Position numbers and translations under genes: made by a program. Shown here piece after piece: positions 44,863-58,900 of a stretch of 64,000 nt of DNA. Under the pieces are notes generated by a model, which saw only the letters and a program-made list of their open reading frames with translations, ran no database searches and was not told where the DNA came from. This DNA is from Dioscorea cayenensis subsp. rotundata (Eukaryota > Streptophyta > Magnoliopsida > Dioscoreales > Dioscoreaceae). The stretch covers positions 20,392,305-20,456,304 of the forward strand of contig NC_052488.1 in assembly GCF_009730915.1 (NCBI RefSeq). Direction: 5' to 3'. Numbering within the stretch: position 1 is the first letter of the stretch; each line of letters opens with the position of its first letter.

Positions 44863-47278
44863 ATGTGTGGAGGAGCTATCATATCGGATTTTATACCGCC
44901 GGCGAGGTCCCGGCGGCTGATCGCTGAGTATCTGTGGCCGGATCTCAAGAAGGGAGGTGGATCTTATGGGACGAAGAAGAAGCAGCATCATCGGAGGGTG
45001 GATGTCAAAGACGATGACTTTGAGGCTGATTTTAGGGAGTTCAATGATGATCCCGAGGAGTCTGAGGATGAAGCAGAGGTCGTTGACGTCAAGCCCTTCG
45101 CTTTCGCTCCGAAAGCCCCTTTATCTCGAGGTAATCAGCTGTGAAAGGTGAAAAGTTTCTGAGTTTTTGTTAGTTTTTTTCTTTTCTTTTCTTTTCTTTT
45201 TTTACTCAGTGATATTTTGCTGTTGTTCTGGATCATGGATTGCCTTTTTTTTTATTGTCTGAGTTTTTGGTAGCTTGTTTTAGGGTTTTTTGTGGAAGAA
45301 GTTCCTTTTTCTAGATTTTTTCCTTGGGTTTTCTTCAATGTATAGAATGGTAGGGTTTGAGTGCTTTGTATTTGAATTTGATATAAAAATATGATTTTTA
45401 GGTTATTTTGCCCATTTGAATTTTTTGTTTAGATTTATTAGTTGAAAAGATGAAGGAAAAGGTAGATGTTTGTTTCTGTGGATCTTGACTTTTCTTTCAC
45501 TCTCCTTTGTTTTTTCCCCCATCTACTTGTTTAGTTGCTAGTTGTTAAAGCTTCCTTGTTATAAGATGTGATTTTTCTTAATCCTTTATTCTAATACCAT
45601 AGGTTTTTGTAAATGAACTTCATTTTTATTTCTTTGTTGAAGTACATGGGTTGTAGAAATGGATAATCACTTTCTTCTATTGATTTTTTTTTCCTTGATA
45701 TATTGTTTTGTTTGTTCTATTTGGAAAATTTTTAATTATGAGTTTGAGTAGAACTGATTGAAAAAAGAGGTGATTCTTTGCTTTGTTCATGAGTTTGAAC
45801 TTTGTGTTTTGTTCTTGTATAAAAATCCTTTATTTCCCTATTCCTATTTTTCCTAATGAATACTCGGAAGAAGATTGCTGTGGAGGGCCTCAATTGATAA
45901 CATCTTTGCTCTTTTTTGTGACTTAATGTAAGCACGAAGCCATATTCTTTCGTCTGTTAGTGATCTGGTGGATTATGGACATTTTTCATGTATTCCTTGC
46001 AAATGTATTTTCTAGTCTCTTTGTTCCTCTTTAATTTTTAAGGCCTTATATTTGTCTAAATCAATGAAATATAACACTGCTGTAGTTTCAGATCATTTTG
46101 ATTGCAGTCTCCATTGTTATAGATTGCCAAACAGTTAAAGTTCTTTGTTTTGTTTAACAACAAACGTAGAAATTGCTTGTTTATTATTGATCACAATATG
46201 TCACTTCTTTTGATATAGGTTCTAATTATCTGGATATTCATTGGTTGAAGGTTAGAAAGATGTTTAGTTAACACTTGGATGATGATCTAGCTATGATCAT
46301 CATGTTTGCATTGCAAGTTGTTATTCCATGTTCATCAATTTATTTTCCAATTCATGCTATTATGAAAATATCAATGTTGACTTTTGGTTTGCTTTGAATG
46401 CAGAAGACTCTGTTACTCCAAAGCATGAAGATTTCTCCAGTTCATTGGATAATTCTTCCAAGAGGAAGAGAAAGAATCAGTACAGAGGAATCCGGCAACG
46501 TCCTTGGGGAAAGTGGGCAGCTGAAATCAGAGATCCTCGCAAAGGTGTCCGAGTGTGGCTTGGGACATTCAATACTGCTGAAGAAGCTGCAAGAGCTTAT
46601 GATGCTGAAGCCCGTAGAATTCGGGGTAAGAAGGCCAAACTGAACTTCCCTGAAGAACCATCTCGAGCTACTCAGAAGCGCATTCAAATGCCAATTTCCT
46701 CAAGAACACCCAAGCCAACTGTTCCTGAAAAATCTAGCCCCAGTCAATCCACCACTAACTTGGATGAGCCTGATCCAGATTACTACTCTGCTTTTGGTTT
46801 TCTGGAAGAGAAGGAGCCCCCAACCCTTGAATACCAAACTCCCTTTTCACCGATGAAGCCTCTGGTGCCTTCTGATGGAGTTGCTGTAAATTTCCACTCT
46901 GATCAGGGAAGCAACACTCTTGATTGCTCAGACTACGGGTTCGAATTCGACTCTAAGAATCCTGAGATAACATCAATGATTACTCCCACTATAGCTGAAG
47001 GTGTGGAAACTAATTTCTCGGAAGGTGGCTCACCACAGAAGAAACTGAAGAACAATGCCGGGGAGGCAGTCTCAGCTGAAGAGAACACGGCAATGAAACT
47101 TTCTGAGGAACTGTCTGCTTTTGAATCATATATGAAGTTCCTCCAGATTCCGTATCTCGAAGGGAGCTCAGATGAATCTATAGACTCCCTCTTTGGTGGT
47201 GAATTGACTCAGGATGCCGGTAATGAAGTGGACCTATGGACCTTTGATGACCTGCCAATGGTGGGCAACTCTTTCTAA
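44863..47278 (+). CDS. Group VII ethylene response factor (oxygen-labile AP2/ERF transcription factor)
   Basis: Two exons, 44863-45130 and 46404-47278, joined in phase 1, give 380 aa. The N-terminus is [13 protein letters not shown], the group VII signature: after Met removal, Cys2 is oxidised by plant cysteine oxidases, arginylated and degraded through the N-degron pathway, so the protein accumulates when oxygen is low. A basic nuclear signal KRKRK (109-113) precedes the AP2/ERF DNA-binding domain (about 115-173; [19 protein letters not shown], then [16 protein letters not shown]). The C-terminus ([13 protein letters not shown]) resembles the activation region of RAP2.12/RAP2.2. The sole intron position after the N-terminal exon is as usual for the group. 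The ATG at 44863 is fixed by the MCGG motif. The class is certain; which paralogue is not. Confidence 0.95.
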
Positions 47279-49002
47279 GAGACTTCTGATGTGGTTACCA
47301 GTTTATCTGTAGATATCTACATGAGTGTAAGCGTGTTCATGTTCTCGCATTGTCACCATTATTGATTATTGTTAATTTTCTCTTACTGAATCAAAATTTT
47401 GCTTTCAGGAGTGAATAAAGGCGGAGGATTTGGAGACACCTGAATTGTTGCCTAGCTGTTATTGTGCTTAGAGCTTGTGGAACTTTGGTTATAGGGGTTT
47501 ATGTTTTAGGTCCCATATTTAAGTTTATATACTGTTGTAATGTTGTGTTCTTTGTTCCAATACTCAGACATCAGACTTGTTGTACTATGTTTGTGCTATT
47601 TTGTTTCTCAAACTGATCAAACATTGCCCATGCGTTTTTTGTGCAGGATACTTGGCCTTTTGGGCATGTTTTCTGCTGTGTATGAACTGCTCTTTTTTAT
47701 AAGCGGTATTTTTATTCAATTCATCACTTTCTTATCAGCTACCAATTCATCTGAGATATATATCACATAAATTGGTTATGAGATTTTTTTATTTTATTTT
47801 ATTTGATAAAATTGACAAATCACTCATTTCAATCATGGATTTACCAGAGGGGAGTCATTTCTCAATCTCATTTGGCAAAAAAAAAAAAAGTTATTGTCAT
47901 CCTTCTAATGGTGTTAGGAGATATTTTATTTTTCAATATAACTTTTACAGTGCAGGGCAGTTCTATATAATTTTGTGTGTGGTTGTAACTAAGAAGTATT
48001 CAATTTAATTAATAAAATTGAAATTGAAAAAAAGGAAATTCATTTCAAATTGATTTTGACATTGAAAGGTTCAATGAATTTTTTTGCCATGAGACAGATG
48101 TAGTCAAATATTTCATTGTCTAATGTTGAAATTTATTATTATTATTTTTATTTTTGGGTTGAAGAAGCCAAAAGAAAACTCAGTCCACCATTTTCTTTTT
48201 TATTCAAAAAAAGAAAAAAAGTTGTGTGCTAAGGACCTCCTTTTAAGGAGGTGGTGAAATTTAAGCATTATCCAGAGAGTCATAAAAAAGCGGCGGCTTT
48301 TAATGTTTTCCTGATAAATTTTTTTTTCTCAAAGATGAGGGGTTAGACTGTTAAAAAATACAGGAGCGTGGACAAATCTTAACAGAGTAAATGGAGATAA
48401 GATCTGTACACTCATGGCGCTAAGACCACTCATATACAATCACTACTCACATTTCTAATAAGACCTGACTACTAATAATCACTTTGGTCGTTTATCAGAG
48501 AGAAACAAGTGAAGGAAGGGTCTCATGCTATCTTATCCATTCTGCTGGGTATACAGATGTCTCCAGCTTTCTCTAAGTCTTCTTTAATCCAACTTGTCTT
48601 TCATTTTTATTTCCTATACAACTAGGCATTTATTCAACCCAAGTTACCCAACTCACTGGTAATCCAATTTTACAAGCAAGAGTCAGAAATTGATAAAGAA
48701 AGATACCCCACCAGAGATTGAATCCAAAACAAATTGCACCTTTGAAAAAGGCCCACCACTTTGTTCAGTGCAAGCTGCAATGAAAATTTGATCTTCTTAA
48801 ATTTACACATAACAAGTCACTGCAAGAGTAATTTGAACTTTATTGGAGTGATATGTACAATAGAGGTATGAAATTAAGGTCTATATACAGATTAGACTAT
48901 GATTAAGTGGAGGACTGAAACAATGAACTGAATATAAAGGTATGTGCTGTAGAAACTGATATCACAGTACTTGGATTCAGAAGAATGTGGAACAGAGATA
49001 GC
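47279..49002. other. Convergent 3' regions; ERF-VII 3' UTR with a likely intron
   Basis: The ERF-VII 3' UTR seems to contain an intron at 47327-47408: GAGT|GTAAGC donor and TTGCTTTCAG acceptor, 82 bases, starting 48 bases after the stop codon. Further on there is no coding signal. The minus-strand SYLF gene ends at 49003, so the two genes converge. A poly-A run is at about 47877-47889. Confidence 0.45.
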
Positions 49003-51257
49003 TCAATATCTTCTTAGATTTGAGTAGAGCTCGTCTAGAGAGGTGTACAAAGGTTCAGCAGCTTTAGGCCTCTCTACTGTGCCCAGAAGAATGTCGGTAG
49101 TCGTCAGGTAAGGATCACCGTAAAACCGTAGATTGGAATCCATCCTTGTTGCTACGATGTTGCCTTCCAGTGAAACTCCGATGAAAGCCCCTGTTACAAT
49201 TTTCCACCATGAGCAAAGAACATGAATACGTAGTGATAGATGTAAACAACAAGGGGCTAAGTGAAGCTGTTGCTTGGCTTTTTAATCATTTGTTGATACC
49301 CTATCAAGGCTAAGTGTATGCAGCTGCATTGGCATATATGCATGAAGTGTTTCATTTATAGGGAAATTTCATATAAACATTGTTGTATGGTGTCATTATG
49401 CTTTAAACTTGTCTAAATGCACTGAGAAGCACATATGAAAGATGCAGAAGATGAGAAGAAAAAGAGAAAGAACAACGTAACCTTTGCTGCAACTGTAAGT
49501 ATAACACAAGCCAGAGCCTCTATCACCAGATCGGAGATCTGCTTCAAAAACTCTACCGACAGGTCCTGCCGCTGCACTCAACCCAGCGCCAAGGGAGAAA
49601 TGCATGCGGCTACAGAATGCCTTCACGGCTTTAGAACCATAAAGCACAATGATAAAATCCGTTAGCTCAGCCCCAACCTGTTCAAATGGGTGTTAAACAA
49701 GGCATTGCAAATCATCAAATATTATCCAAAAGAAATTGCAAATAAGTATTGACAATAGAATTTGGTGGCACGTTCCATTAAGCAGCTTATGAGATGAAAA
49801 TAAACAGCCGCTCTCATTTTGCTTTTAAACAGCATAATATGCAGCTATATCAGATTCTCCAATGTTTAACCTTATTATATCAACAATGGCAATAACACTT
49901 GTTCTGATGATGTGCCAAGAGGTTCAAATTTTTAACAAAAATCTCACAGACCAGTCAATAAAACAAAAAAAATGACTCATCTTTTTCTTCAATTAAAGTA
50001 ACCTGTGAACTTTTCATGATACCATTAAAAACCAAGTTTAAAATTTCCTACCTGTGCACCCCATCCCAAACCAACAGACAATATGGCCGATGGTGCAGAC
50101 CATGAACCATCTGATCTTCGAGAAACAACCAAACCAGTGCCAAGTTTGTATGTGAGAAGTGCCCCAACTTTAGCAACAGTAAGGATGGCAAGTCCACTAG
50201 CACCTTTTAGAACAGCATAAGGAATAGTTCTCTCAGGGTTTAACCTAGCAACCTGCATAATGAATATACAGAAAATAGAATAAAATAAAATGATATAATT
50301 TGAAGGCATCTGGACCTTTAAAATTTTTTAAGCATATGAAGTTTGCAAGAGGCATGAACATAATGTCATGCAAACAATCATAACACACAAAAAAGAAAAT
50401 AGACATGCAAAATAGTGCACCTGACAGTAACTTCTTAAAGTGTTGGAGGCCTTGTATATCTCATGTTCCATTGACAGACCAACAGGTAAGTTTAGCCAAC
50501 CTCTTGAGCAAGTCCAATCTGTAACATCATGTTTTGCTGTCTGCATTGCGTTACTGATTGAGTTAATCAAAATGCCTTGCAAAGGATCAAGCCTGTCATA
50601 ACAGGCATCACAAACCCTTTGAGGATCACGTTGCCGGAATTTAATTGGCATCAAACATCTCCCTTTTGTGCACACTCTGCAGAAAATACCCCCACAAAAT
50701 CGACAATGATGTCTTCCACGAGTAAGGGCTTTGAAAGGAGAATTGCATTGCATGCAGGTAGTGGAAGAACTGTCTGGCAACCATTCAGGAGGATCAGCTT
50801 CAAGTATCTCTTTATATGCATTATAATTGATGGCTTCTGCCTCAAGCAGAGGTGGTGCACTAGGAATGTAAACTGATGGATGCAAGAAACTATCCTCATT
50901 TGTTCCAGGTCCAAGAAATGATATATCTGAGCTAGTCTGCTGCAATCGAGTATCTACGGAAGCTTTATTCTTCCCAGTCAGAATTGCCAAAATCCCACCC
51001 ATTACATTCTTTAAGTTCACTTCAGGCTGAGGCCTTGTCTTTGCATAAGTATAGGGATCCTTTTCTGAATCATACCCACCAAGAAACTCCGGATCCATTG
51101 ACGACTGGTATAAATGATTCTGTCCAAATGGACCTGACCCAGATGAGAAAGAAATATTCCCAGGGAAGAGAACTGGTCTCAAGCTCTCATCGTAGTTACT
51201 TGCTTTATTAACACTAGAGAGTGAAGAATAAGAAACCACTGCATTCGATTTCTCCAT
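49003..51257 (-). CDS. FYVE zinc finger plus SYLF (Ysc84) domain protein
   Basis: Four coding exons: 50421-51257, 50052-50252, 49482-49677 and 49003-49190, giving 473 aa. Residues 1-155 are Ser-rich and low in structure. A FYVE-type finger spans about 157-223, with WLPD, RGRHHCRFCGG and the paired CxxC motifs (CMQC, CRVC, CDAC), so PI3P binding is likely. From about residue 275 comes a SYLF domain: GLAILTVAKVGALLTYKLGTGLVV, SDGSWSAPSAILSVGLGWGAQVGAELTDF, then GAGLSAAAGPVGR and the end LYSNLRRY. SYLF domains bind phosphoinositides and, in yeast Ysc84 and animal SH3YL1, actin or membranes. An endosomal or autophagic membrane role is inferred. The leader is spliced; see the separate entry. Confidence 0.9.
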
Positions 51258-52335
51258 AAGAACCAATCACCACTTTATCATTAACAATAGCTCAACCTGA
51301 AGGTTAAAACAAAATAACTTCTCAGATATGACGAAATCCTAAGTCGCCCATCACATCCATTACAACATGAAAGGATATATGCGTGCATTGTAGCAGAACA
51401 AAATTATTTTCCCTACCAACTCAAATATTTACTCCAGGGGCACTCATTATTAGTTAACTCACTGATCACTACTACAAAAGCCCAAACTCTAAAACTGATT
51501 GCACAATATATATTAATATATACATAAATGGTATTATGCCCTATTCTTTCACAGTATCCTCCAACCAAAACATTAAACGGGCAGGTATCACCATGAGCAA
51601 ATTCAAGGATCAAGTGTGACTATGCAAGACCAAATTGAAGACATTCACAAACTTCTAGACGATCAATCATCTCCCTTGACATCAACCATGTGTTCATATT
51701 CCTTACATTCAAAACAAACACACAATCCAATCTCAAATCAATTTCTTTGTCATTAGTTTCTAGGTCTCTGGCATGAATTCACAAAGGCAATTACAAACAG
51801 TTCCTAAGCACATCAGACCTTATAAACTGAAAACTTAATAGTTTCAATAATCTCAGCCAATTACACAGCCAATAATCAGCATTAAATTTCACCTTCATCA
51901 CGAAAAAAAAACAACAACCCACTCGATATTCATTATTTGTTTCACAATCCAATCCATGAATAAATCTAATCTACAATATGAACCACAATCTACACCAAAT
52001 AAAAACACAAAAATCAAGGCTCCATTCAAGAGATCTTCTCATAAAGCCAAAAAAAAATTCTAGCACAATATCAATAAAAATCGATCTATAGAAACAATTT
52101 CAATACCAGAAACCAGAATCACGGCAACATCAAAATCAATCGGGGAAGAGAAATCAACGTGATGCGTATTAGATATCAAAAGAGAGGCTTACCAGATGGA
52201 TCAAATTAGGGCTTCACAGAGAAAGAGGTGAAAAAGGGGGAAATTTTAGGGCTTTTTGGACGGGACTTTGTTTTGCGGGGAAGGGACGAAAGCGCGAGAG
52301 AGATCCAAACACGCCGACTAAAACTCTTTTATAGT
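51258..52335 (-). promoter_or_regulatory. Spliced leader and TATA box of the FYVE-SYLF gene
   Basis: On the minus strand CTATAAAAG at about 52326-52335 is a good TATA box. The leader exon then runs to 52193, with donor CATCTG|GTAAGCC. A matching acceptor (AACCTTCAG) precedes 51296, leaving about 39 leader bases before the ATG. The leader intron is thus about 51297-52192 (896 bp). It holds nothing else recognisable. Confidence 0.6.
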
Positions 52336-53906
52336 TATTTTCAAATTTTCATAAAAAGCCCCTAAAATTTTTAGAATTAGCAACAAGACCCTCGATTTCA
52401 AACCCTTTACCTAAATTTGTCCTTAAAATACGAATTTTTTAATTAATTCGAGTCCATTCAAGTAAGTTTTATTAATTACGTAATAAATGACGAAATATAT
52501 ATTTAATTAATTTAATATATGACTATAATTTTGTTACATTAGCTTAAATTTATGTTGCATGTCTAATATTTATAGTAAATTTATTATATATTAGTTTCAA
52601 ATATTGATAAGTGAAAAAAATATATTTAAGTATTTACTGTATATATTTTTAAAAACATCTTTTTTTAGATGAGGTATATTAAATCAAACATGTGCTTTTA
52701 TCTTATCGGCTTCAAAAATAATAAAATAATTCAGAATTTTCAAATAATCTTTTTTTGTTGTTATTTCTTAGAATGCCTTAAGATAACTGATATATATATG
52801 TTTGATAACTCTAATTACTATCCCTTAATTCAATAAAAATTTGAGAAGGGAACCGACTAACTTAATATTTCCCATAATTTTAATCTTTTCCAACAAGTTG
52901 AGATATTTTATAATTATACAAAAATCTTCAATGCATTATAGTATTATTTTCATACAAACATAATGGGTATTGAACAACATATTAAATCCTTAATGACGAT
53001 CCACTAACTTTATTTTCACATTCAAGAAGGCAATGCATGATATTATCCATTCATGAGTAAAATTTCACAAAATTGGAAGTCATCAACTAACAATAAATCA
53101 CATAATAGATCCAAAACAAGTGAATGCTACAGATGATGTTATACAAATGGAACATCTATTGCTTCACTTTCAAAATCCTGTGAACTGTTCTTGGAAGGAG
53201 ACACTCCAAATCTTCCATATTGTTGTAAATTCAAATCCTGCCATCAGAATGCCCAACTCAGCATAAATGAGATAATAGATTGATGAACAAAATGTACCTA
53301 TTTGAACAATCAAGAATATTCACATCCCTCTTACATGTTTGATTCACATGAAAGTAGAAACAACTCGATAAAATTTAGATTGTGTCAAAAGTTCTTGAAT
53401 TTTTTATGCCAAGTTCAACATAGTTATTCCCTGTGATCACCTGGGACATGTGAATATAAGATCTATCTTTCATCACCTATTTCAGTCATTAACTTCCAAG
53501 TATAGCAGTAGTATGTAAAGATAGACAATTAAGTTCCAATTTAGCAGACAAAGGTTTATATCATAGAGGACTGCAGTAACCAACAAGTGACAATAGTATT
53601 TGTGTTAAAAAAAAACGATATTAAGGAGAAACATTAATGGCTGGACATCGATGAATATAAATCTCTGTAATTATAGAAGGGTATAACTCATCCATATACA
53701 ACAGGCATGCGAGGAACATGCCAGTTGGAAATACGATGATGCCTGCCATGTAATTTGCAGTGAGCAACTTAAAAACAAATAGCCAGCATTTCTTTTTCTG
53801 AATTCAGGTGAAGAAGACATAAATGGATTAGCAAATGGTATAAATTAAAAAGAACAACTAACCATTGACTAACAGGAAATCCTCACATCTTCCGTCCTCC
53901 ATGTAG
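52336..53906. other. Intergenic, AT-rich, no gene seen
   Basis: Lies between the FYVE-SYLF promoter and the IMP1 stop codon. It should contain the IMP1 3' UTR near 53700-53906. No coding or repeat structure was recognised. Confidence 0.45.
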
Positions 53907-55329
53907 CTAGAGCTTTTGTTCAATATATCCAAAATCTTTAGGCGGCCACACCTGAACATCAACAATGTCAAAAACTGCTTACTATGAAACTTTTATTTTC
54001 TTAGACAAGCATACAATGAAATGTCATCTGGTGAAAAATGATCATGAAAACGTACCAATTTATGGAATTTACAAAGTTTTCATCATCCACCAATATTGTT
54101 AGCAAAGCAACAAATGGAACCGACTCAACAACAGGCGGTTTAGCTTCAAAGATAATGAAGAACATTCTCAGTCTTCTTTAACTACACAGCCCCAAGACTG
54201 CGTTGCAATAATGAAGAACATTCTCATCCTAGGAATGCTTCCATATTCTTACATATTCTGCTTTTTTGGCCTTGGTATACCCTCCCCCAACAATTCAATC
54301 CAAAAAGAATGCAAACTATGATACTGATGACAGCTTAAAGGGCTGTCCACAAATAAAATGCTCATTGTGATTATCGACATCAAGGCACACCTTAAACCCT
54401 AATCCCAATGATAATCAGCACAACCATTTTTCCCTGTCACCACTATGCTCAGGCGTAAATATTCAACAAAATAAAAATGAAAGCCAACAGCAGCTTTAAA
54501 TCACCCAATATAATCAAAACATACTCCTTCAATGGTCTGACTGATGTTTTGCTAAATTTTTAAACATATATCTCAATCTACATAAATCATGGGAATAATC
54601 AAACAGCACCTTCAACAATCACCTCAGAATGATCAACACTATCATTAAGAACAAAGAAATAATACATACAACTCAAACAAGATGCAGTAAAATCAGCACA
54701 AAGAATCCCACCAAGAACAATCACAAATTCCTAATCCCTCACCTTGCAGAAGGCCCTTCCATGGATGAGTCCATATGGGACTGGCCCGAACTGCCTCGAA
54801 TCCCTCGATTCATAAACGTTATCCCCTTGCACCCACACATGCCCCTTCGGCACCTGCAAAAATCCCCAAAAAAAAAAAACTATCAAAACTCACTCAAAAA
54901 ATCACAAGTTCCAATTTTTCATAGAATCAAACAATCTCAAACCCTAGACTCACAAGAACAGTTTTCGGCCGAGTGATCCCCGCGAGCAGGGTCTCTCTCG
55001 AACGTCACCGAATCCCCTTCAAGCCCCGTAACACGCTTAGTCACAATCTTCAGAGGATTCTCAGGAGATCTCAATAGGACGACATCGCCGACGTCAATGG
55101 TCCCCGATCGCACAGAGATGCGTTCGACGGCCACAACGTCACCAGAGACATTGATGGCTGGAAGCATGCTAGGGCCACGGACAAGGGCGATGCTGCAGAC
55201 ATAGTTGTTGAAGACGTGGACAGCGCACGCAGCCTTGCATACAAGCATGAAGCGCGCCGCAGCATCAGAGGCGATCATCCGCCATGGGATTCCGGCGAAG
55301 CGGCGGCCAGTGCCACTCCCCCACGCCAT
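53907..55329 (-). CDS. IMP1: Mitochondrial inner membrane protease subunit 1 (S26 signal peptidase)
   Basis: Three exons on the minus strand: 54943-55329, 54743-54853 and about 53907-53951 (last exon uncertain by one base), giving 180 aa. The catalytic Ser is S54 in RGPSMLPAIN and the general base Lys is K98 in TKRVTGLEGD, with GHVWVQGDN and SRDSRQFGPVP as the later S26 boxes. A hydrophobic segment before the Ser (about 26-50) is the membrane anchor. The enzyme removes bipartite presequences in the intermembrane space. The exon 1 donor (TCTAGG|GTTTGAG) is weak but is the only one that keeps phase with VPKGHVWV. An in-frame ATG at 55377 would add 16 residues. The final exon reads VWPPKDFG. It lies in the same direction as the sucrose synthase gene downstream of it in coordinates. 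Confidence 0.87.
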
Positions 55330-55911
55330 TGCTAAGAGCTCGAAGCTTTGTTCAATCTTGAGGAAGGGCACTAACATAAAAGAAGACAATTTTGGACTTT
55401 TTGCATATATAACCTCGTGAATATTTTTTTTAAACTAAAATGTAATTAACATAGATGAACTACAATAATTTTATATAAATAATTCATATAGGTTAAATGT
55501 TTAAAATAAATATTTTATATTTTAAGGAAAAACAAAAAATGACAAGATTTTTCAAAATGTTTTATTTTATTTGAACCAGAATAAGTTATGCTTATTCTGG
55601 TTTAACTATATGAATTTATCTTGTGTTTAATGTTTCATGGTGGATGCCTAAAGCTTGATCATATAATTATGATTTTTTTATTATTATTATTATTTATTTT
55701 TTTAATGCCATAACATGGAAATTAAGCATTCAGACAACTTCTAAAATTCAGCTTGAGATTTTTTTTATGGCATAACATGGAAATTAAAGCATTCAGACAA
55801 CTTCTGAAGTCTAACTTGGAAAAGAAAGAAAGTCTCACAACAACAAACACTCAGAGGAGGATGAAACTCTCACTCCTCAAACTCTCAAGCTTACATAACA
55901 AAACCAAACTA
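55330..55911. other. Spacer between sucrose synthase 3' end and IMP1 start
   Basis: About 580 bases. The part near 55911 should be the sucrose synthase 3' UTR. Two copies of ATGGCATAACATGGAAATTAA-like sequence (about 55705 and 55767) form a local direct repeat, both followed by a CATTCAGACAACTTCT segment. Confidence 0.5.
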
Positions 55912-58900
55912 CTAATTGCCTCCATTAAGAATTTGATCAGCATCAACAGCTAAAGGCACTGATTTTGCCTGCAAATGCAGATTGAATAGTAAGAATTAGC
56001 AATTGGTTGCAGCAATTAGACAAAATTACAGAGTTCTTCAAGCTTCAAAACTCACCAAATTGCGATATTTCAGAGCATAGAACATCTCCAGATATCGCTT
56101 GGTTTCGCGCCTGTCGAGATTAGAAACATACTTCCAGAATCCATAAACAGCAGATAAAGTCATCAACCTTTCCGAGTAAAGCTTCCAAGTGTACCTAAAC
56201 ATTGTTTTCACAATATGCATAAGAAACCATCGGTGGCAGACCGAACAAAGTTTTAAGGGGAAGTGAAAGGATTTGACAATTAATTACTTGTCATAGATTC
56301 GCTTAAGCCCGCCTTGTGAAATTATGTCCCAGTAAGTAGGATCTTCCTTGCTTTTTTCGAAAAAGTTCACAAGAGTTTCAGCAGCTTTGTCACCCTGATA
56401 AGGATCGATATGGAAGCCGGAAACACCGTCCACTATGATCTCCGCAGGCCCTCCATGAGCCGTCGCAAATGTAGGAAGACCGCAGGTCATGGCTTCGATA
56501 ACAGTCAAGCCGAAAGCCTCATACAAGGCAGGCTAAACAGAACACCAAAATGACAACACTTTAGTATAATGTGTACTAGTATTTGATACTGTTGAGATAT
56601 GATGCATTTATACCTGAACAAAAACCCCCTTGGAATCACAAATGCAGCGGTAGAGCTCTCCGTTCCTAACACGGTTCATTTGTGCAGAAATCCAGCGAAT
56701 ATGGCCTTTCAATTTGTACTCCTCTATGTACTTGTACATCTTCTTCATCTCGGCCTGCTCCTCAAGGTCCTTGGATTCTTTACCGTGGTCTCCACCCACT
56801 ACCACAAGGTTGGCAAGCTCTCTAAGACGGGCATTCTTGCCATAGAACTCAACAAGTCCAGTGATGTTCTTTACTCGATCTAGTCTTGCCATGGAAAATA
56901 TGATGGGCTTGCTTCGGTCCTTCAGAACAAACCTGCAAGAACATCAAAAGTTTAGAGAAACAATAAGACAATAAGATCTAAAAGCAATTGTTTCAACTCA
57001 CTTGTGCAGCGAGTTCTCAACAGGACTGTAAATCAGCTCGTCTATTTCAGGATGAAAAGCAGTAAGCCGGTTGTGGTGTTCAGTATAAGGGAAGTAAATC
57101 GACATATCAGCACCAGGGGAAACGATGTTGAACTTAGGATCAAAGACATCAATTCCATGGACCACGCGGTACAGACCAGGAAGAGTGAAGGCAGTATGAG
57201 ATTCGTATTGTCCCACGGTGTCCTTGCTGCAAACAATATAACAGAGCATGTTATTCATTTAAAGGTTTTTCAGGTCATTGTATTAAAGAAAATGTTGAAC
57301 AATACCTTCCCGCGATCTCTTGGAATGTACTGGTAATGATGAAATCGGCGTGGTTCATGGCGATCAAATCAGCAGTGAATTGAGAAGAGAAATGGTACTG
57401 TTTCTCAAACTTCTTCCAGTAAATATCAGAATTTGGGTACTTTGTTTTCTCCAAGGCATGAGCAATGGTACACTGTGTGCAATTAGAAGAAAACTAAAAT
57501 ACGAAGTATGAACGAATACTCCCACAGAAAATGGATTCAGAAGAGAACCTGAGTGACTCCCAATTTATGTGCCAGCAGAGATGCAACTAGATTTCCATCA
57601 CTGTAGTTTCCGATGACCAAGTCCGGGTTTGCCTGCAGTTCTCCAGCCAACTCATTTGCAACATCCTATCAGGAAAAAAAAAACAGAAAAATCAGATATG
57701 GCTATATATGTTTCTATAAATTGTTGAAGTAAAAAGAAAAGGATGAAGTGAAGATGTACATCAGCATAAGTCTCCAAATAAGGCCACACTTCAAAACGAG
57801 ATATCCACTTCCTAAGAATCCCCTTTTCGGTCCTGAATGGAACACGAAGAATATGAGTGTGCTCTGTTCCAAGGACCTTCTCAAGTCTCTGACCACAGGT
57901 AGTTCCTACAGCATCCGGCAGCAACCTAGTCACCTGTGACAGACAAGCAAACAGCCGAAACGAGCTCAATTTAAGTTCCTACAACATTCAAGAGTTTAAA
58001 GTTAGCTTACAATCAGAATTCTAGGAGTAATGTCAAGGCCTTGTTGCTTTATCCTAAGAAGCATCTCATTCTCCAATGCACGAACTTGATCCAAGATGTA
58101 AACGATCTGCAGATATAGTATAACCATGAATACATTAATGTATAACATTTGATTGAAAAAATCTCTAATTCATTAAATTTGATAGCTTACTTGACCACCG
58201 GTGTCAGGATACCCCAAGACGTTAGCTTGAGCAAAGTAACCATGCGGAGAAAGGATGGCAACATTGAACACCATAGGAATTATGCTGAGGAACTTCTCCA
58301 AAGTGCATGGATCAGGTGCTTCAAGAAGATCAAGGAGGAGATGAACATTCTCATGAACACGTGCAGCGGTGTCACCCCATCCCTTCTCCAGACCAAGTTC
58401 TTGAAATCTAAACATCGATCACACAGGCATGTTAATTTCAACAACTTAAACAAAGCAAGTGAAATTTGGTTACCTGTGTGTGAATTCGGAGTATGGTGTA
58501 TCCTTTGGGATGCTCAGCAGATATTCCTCTGCCTTCCTCAGTGATGCCTGGAGTGCATTTAAGCTTAGAATTCGATCGTTCAGCATCATAGACTGTGCCA
58601 AATCATCAACAGTGAGTTTGCATGCAGCTTCGGTAAAGATTATAAATATGGAATTCTAAACACTTACTGTCCCCTTGTAGTTATGAGCTCGCAGGAAATT
58701 AAGCAAAGGATACAGGCTTTCCTTGTCCTGGAACAGTTTTGATGAAAGATGACGATTAAGGAACTGCACACCATTACCGATCGATTTCGACAAGGAAGGG
58801 CGAGGAAAGGAGGCATTGAATGGCTCAAAATCAAGTTCCAACACAAAGTTGCTACGAATTCTGCAAGACAAGGAAAACATATTATTCAGTACTAATATGC

